Shown in pieces: positions 5,955 through 8,130 of a stretch of 8,130 nucleotides of DNA. Numbering within the stretch: position 1 is the first letter of the stretch; the number at the start of each line of letters is the position of its first letter. This stretch comes from an uncultured Selenomonadaceae bacterium (GTDB lineage Bacteria > Bacillota > Negativicutes > Selenomonadales > Selenomonadaceae): NCBI GenBank assembly GCA_905236665.1, contig CAJONF010000064.1, positions 1 through 8,130 of the forward strand, given 5' to 3'. The position numbers and the translations under genes are program-made. The notes under the pieces were generated by a model. The model saw nothing but the letters and a program-made list of their open reading frames with translations. It was not told the DNA's origin and did not search any database.

Positions 5955-5974
5955 TGGAAGGGGATTTTTTTTAC

Positions 5975-7177
5975 ATGAAAAACAAAGTTAAAAAAGTTGC
6001 ACTAGCTTATAGCGGCGGACTTGATACCTCGGTTATTATTCCGTGGCTTAAAGAGAATTATCAATGCGAAGTTATCGCGGTTTGCGCGGACGTTGGTCAG
6101 GGCGATGAATTGGACGTTGTTCACGATAAAGCTTTGAAATCCGGCGCGTCGAAAGTTTTTATCGCTGATCTCACCAAAGATTTTATCGAAAATTATATTT
6201 TCCCCACGCTTAAAGCCGGCGCAACTTACGAAGAAAAATATTTGCTCGGAACTTCTTTTGCTCGCCCGATTATCGCCAAAAAGCTCGTTGAAGTTGCACT
6301 AGCTGAAGGTTGCGACGCGGTTGCTCATGGTGCAACAGGCAAAGGTAATGATCAAGTTCGTTTTGAGTTGACGGTTAAAGCACTGGCTCCCGAACTGAAA
6401 ATTATTGCTCCTTGGCGCGAATGGGAACTCGACAGCCGCGAAGCTGAAATCGAATACGCCAAAGCTCATGATATCCCCATTGCCACAGCAAATAAAACTT
6501 ACAGCATGGATAGAAATATTTGGCACCTTTCACATGAAGGCTCCGACTTGGAAGATCCGTGGAATGCTCCGCAAAATAAAATGTTCCTTATCAGCAAAGC
6601 TCCCGAAGACGCTCCCGATCAGCCCGAAGAAATTTCCGTTGATTTTGAAAAAGGCGTGCCTGTTGCTGTAAATGGTGAAAAACTCGGCGCGGTTGAACTC
6701 GTAACCAAACTCAATGAAATTGGCGCACGTAATGGCGTCGGAATTGTGGACATCTGCGAAAATCGTTTGGTTGGCATGAAATCTCGCGGCGTTTATGAAA
6801 ATCCTGCCGGCTCTATTCTTTACTACGCGCACCGCGAATTGGAATATCTCTGCCTTGACCGTGCTACATTCCATTTCAAACAGCACATCGCGGTTAAATA
6901 TGGCGAATTGGTTTATGACGGTATGTGGTTTAGCCAGTTGCGCGAATCTCTTGCCGCGTTCGTTGACGCTACGCAGGAAACTGTCACCGGCACCGTTAAG
7001 TTAAAACTGTACAAAGGCAATATCATTTCCGCCGGCTCGAAGTCTCCTTACTCCCTCTACAGCAAAGAGTTTGTGACGTTTGAACATGACGACGTTTACA
7101 ATCAAGCGGACGGCACTGGCTTTATCAATCTGTTTGGCTTGCCGCTTAAAGTTCGCGCCCTGGTAAATAAAAAATGA
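5975..7177 (+). CDS. argG: Argininosuccinate synthase ArgG
   Basis: ArgG condenses citrulline and aspartate, using ATP, to argininosuccinate: the second last step of arginine synthesis. The protein has 400 residues, the usual length. The N-type ATP pyrophosphatase loop AYSGGLDTS is at 11-19, followed by EVIAVCADVGQGDE (32-45), the substrate-binding AHGATGKGNDQVRFE (117-131), APWREW (145-150), and SMDRNIWHLSHEGSDLEDP (177-195). An in-frame ATG at 5954 overlaps the metK stop but has no ribosome binding site. The ATG at 5975 has AAGGGG upstream, with a slightly long 11-nt spacer rich in T (eight T at 5965-5972). The gene lies 20 nt after metK and overlaps argH by 4 nt, so it is surely in one operon with argH and probably with metK. 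No ARG-box operator was recognised nearby. Confidence 0.98.
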   Translation: MKNKVKKVALAYSGGLDTSVIIPWLKENYQCEVIAVCADVGQGDELDVVHDKALKSGASKVFIADLTKDFIENYIFPTLKAGATYEEKYLLGTSFARPIIAKKLVEVALAEGCDAVAHGATGKGNDQVRFELTVKALAPELKIIAPWREWELDSREAEIEYAKAHDIPIATANKTYSMDRNIWHLSHEGSDLEDPWNAPQNKMFLISKAPEDAPDQPEEISVDFEKGVPVAVNGEKLGAVELVTKLNEIGARNGVGIVDICENRLVGMKSRGVYENPAGSILYYAHRELEYLCLDRATFHFKQHIAVKYGELVYDGMWFSQLRESLAAFVDATQETVTGTVKLKLYKGNIISAGSKSPYSLYSKEFVTFEHDDVYNQADGTGFINLFGLPLKVRALVNKK

Positions 7178-8130
7178 GCGAAAAACTTTGGGGCGGGCGT
7201 TTTGAAAAGTCAACCGACGAGATGATTAACGAGTTCCAGGCGTCGATAAATTTTGATAAGCGTATGTACCGTGAAGATATTCAAGGCTCCATGGCTCATG
7301 CGAAAATGCTTGCCGCTCAAAAAATTATTTCTGACGATGACGCCGAAAAAATCTGCGCGGGTCTTGAAAAAATTTTACAGCAGATTGACGCTGGCGAATT
7401 TAATTTTAGCGTTGAGCTGGAAGATATTCACATGAACATTGAAAAGGCTTTGACAGATTTAATCGGTGCGGCGGGTGGCAGATTGCATACAGCGCGTAGT
7501 CGCAATGATCAAGTTGCGCTGGATACTCATCTTTATATGCGCCGACAAGTTCGCGAAATTCAGCGATTGATTTTGGATTTGCAGACGGAGCTTGTCAAAG
7601 TTGCAGAAAAAAATTCCGACGTGATTTTCCCCGGATATACGCACCTGCAACGCGCTCAGCCGATTTTGTTTGCTCATCATCTGCTTGCGTATTTTTCCAT
7701 GTTGCAAAGAGATTATGCACGCTTTGAAGGTGTTTACACCCGCGCAGATATAATGCCGCTGGGAGCAGGCGCGTTAGCTGGAACGACTTTTCCAATCGAC
7801 AGAAATTTTGTCGCCCGTGAATTAAATTTCGGCGCGATTTATTCAAACAGTTTGGACGCGGTGAGTGACAGAGATTATTTGCTGGAATTTTTATCGGCGG
7901 CGTCAATTTTAATGGCGCACCTGTCACGATTCAGCGAGGAAATAATTTTGTGGTGCAGTCGCGAATTTTCTTTTATCGAATTGGACGACGCGCATTGTAC
8001 TGGCTCTTCAATGATGCCGCAGAAAAAAAATCCTGACGTGCCGGAATTAGTTCGCGGGAAGGCGGGCAGAGTTTTCGGTCATTTAATGGCGTTGCTGACG
8101 ACCGTTAAGGCTTTGCCGCTCGCTTACAAC
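7174..8130 (+). CDS. argH: Argininosuccinate lyase ArgH, N-terminal 319 residues (cut by right window edge)
   Basis: ArgH splits argininosuccinate into arginine and fumarate, the last step of arginine synthesis. The frame is open from the ATG at 7174 to the window end, giving 319 of an expected 460 or so residues. Marks of the fumarase/aspartase superfamily: the N-terminal KLWGGRF (4-10), LEDIHMNIE (82-90), HTARSRNDQVA (105-115), the region with a catalytic-type histidine GYTHLQRAQP (154-163), MPLGAGALAGT (194-204), and the superfamily signature GSSMMPQKKNPD (277-288) carrying the catalytic serine loop. The start overlaps the argG stop as ATGA and shows no clear Shine-Dalgarno, so it is probably translated by ribosomes finishing argG. 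The missing part is due to the window edge, not to gene damage. Confidence 0.97.
   Translation, partial: MSEKLWGGRFEKSTDEMINEFQASINFDKRMYREDIQGSMAHAKMLAAQKIISDDDAEKICAGLEKILQQIDAGEFNFSVELEDIHMNIEKALTDLIGAAGGRLHTARSRNDQVALDTHLYMRRQVREIQRLILDLQTELVKVAEKNSDVIFPGYTHLQRAQPILFAHHLLAYFSMLQRDYARFEGVYTRADIMPLGAGALAGTTFPIDRNFVARELNFGAIYSNSLDAVSDRDYLLEFLSAASILMAHLSRFSEEIILWCSREFSFIELDDAHCTGSSMMPQKKNPDVPELVRGKAGRVFGHLMALLTTVKALPLAYN

Noticed and set aside
5954..5974. argG start at the ATG overlapping the metK stop
   Set aside because: No ribosome binding site precedes it, and the extra seven residues are not part of the family's normal N-terminus; AAGGGG serves the ATG at 5975.

Overview
The window shows ordinary bacterial chromosomal metabolism: no mobile element, phage gene, CRISPR array or RNA gene could be recognised. 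The organism is most likely a low-to-medium GC Bacillota-type bacterium, possibly of the Negativicutes. That rests on strong AGGAGG-type ribosome binding sites, use of GTG and TTG starts, tight operon packing, and a sorbitol PTS of the Bacillota/enterobacterial type. The lineage is an inference and is not proved by the sequence.

Left part (1-1829, minus strand): the start of a glucitol/sorbitol operon. In transcription order it holds a SorC-type sugar-sensing regulator, gutM (glucitol operon activator family) and the N-terminal 133 residues of the sorbitol PTS membrane subunit IIC (gutA/srlA), which runs off the left edge. A good sigma-A-type promoter (TTGCCG, 17 nt, TACAAT) precedes the regulator. 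An RNA hairpin lies between gutM and gutA.

Middle (1830-2095): a 266-bp divergent control region. It holds the promoter of the gut operon, a candidate extended -10 promoter for the rightward genes, and three copies of CGATTTT in alternating orientation.

Right part (2096-8130, plus strand): six genes read the same way with small gaps or overlaps. They are a ROK-family sugar kinase without the usual zinc motif (GTG start), metN (TTG start), metI, metK, argG and argH (cut by the right edge). MetN and MetI form the ATPase and permease of a methionine ABC importer, MetK turns methionine into S-adenosylmethionine, and ArgG and ArgH do the last two steps of arginine synthesis. No strong terminator was seen between any of these genes, so one long transcript is possible. 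The importer's binding protein gene metQ is absent from the cluster, and no SAM riboswitch was recognised upstream of metN or metK.

No clear new system was found. The points most worth a second look are the co-location of a zinc-less ROK kinase with metNI, the joining of metK to argGH, and the repeat structure of the divergent control region.
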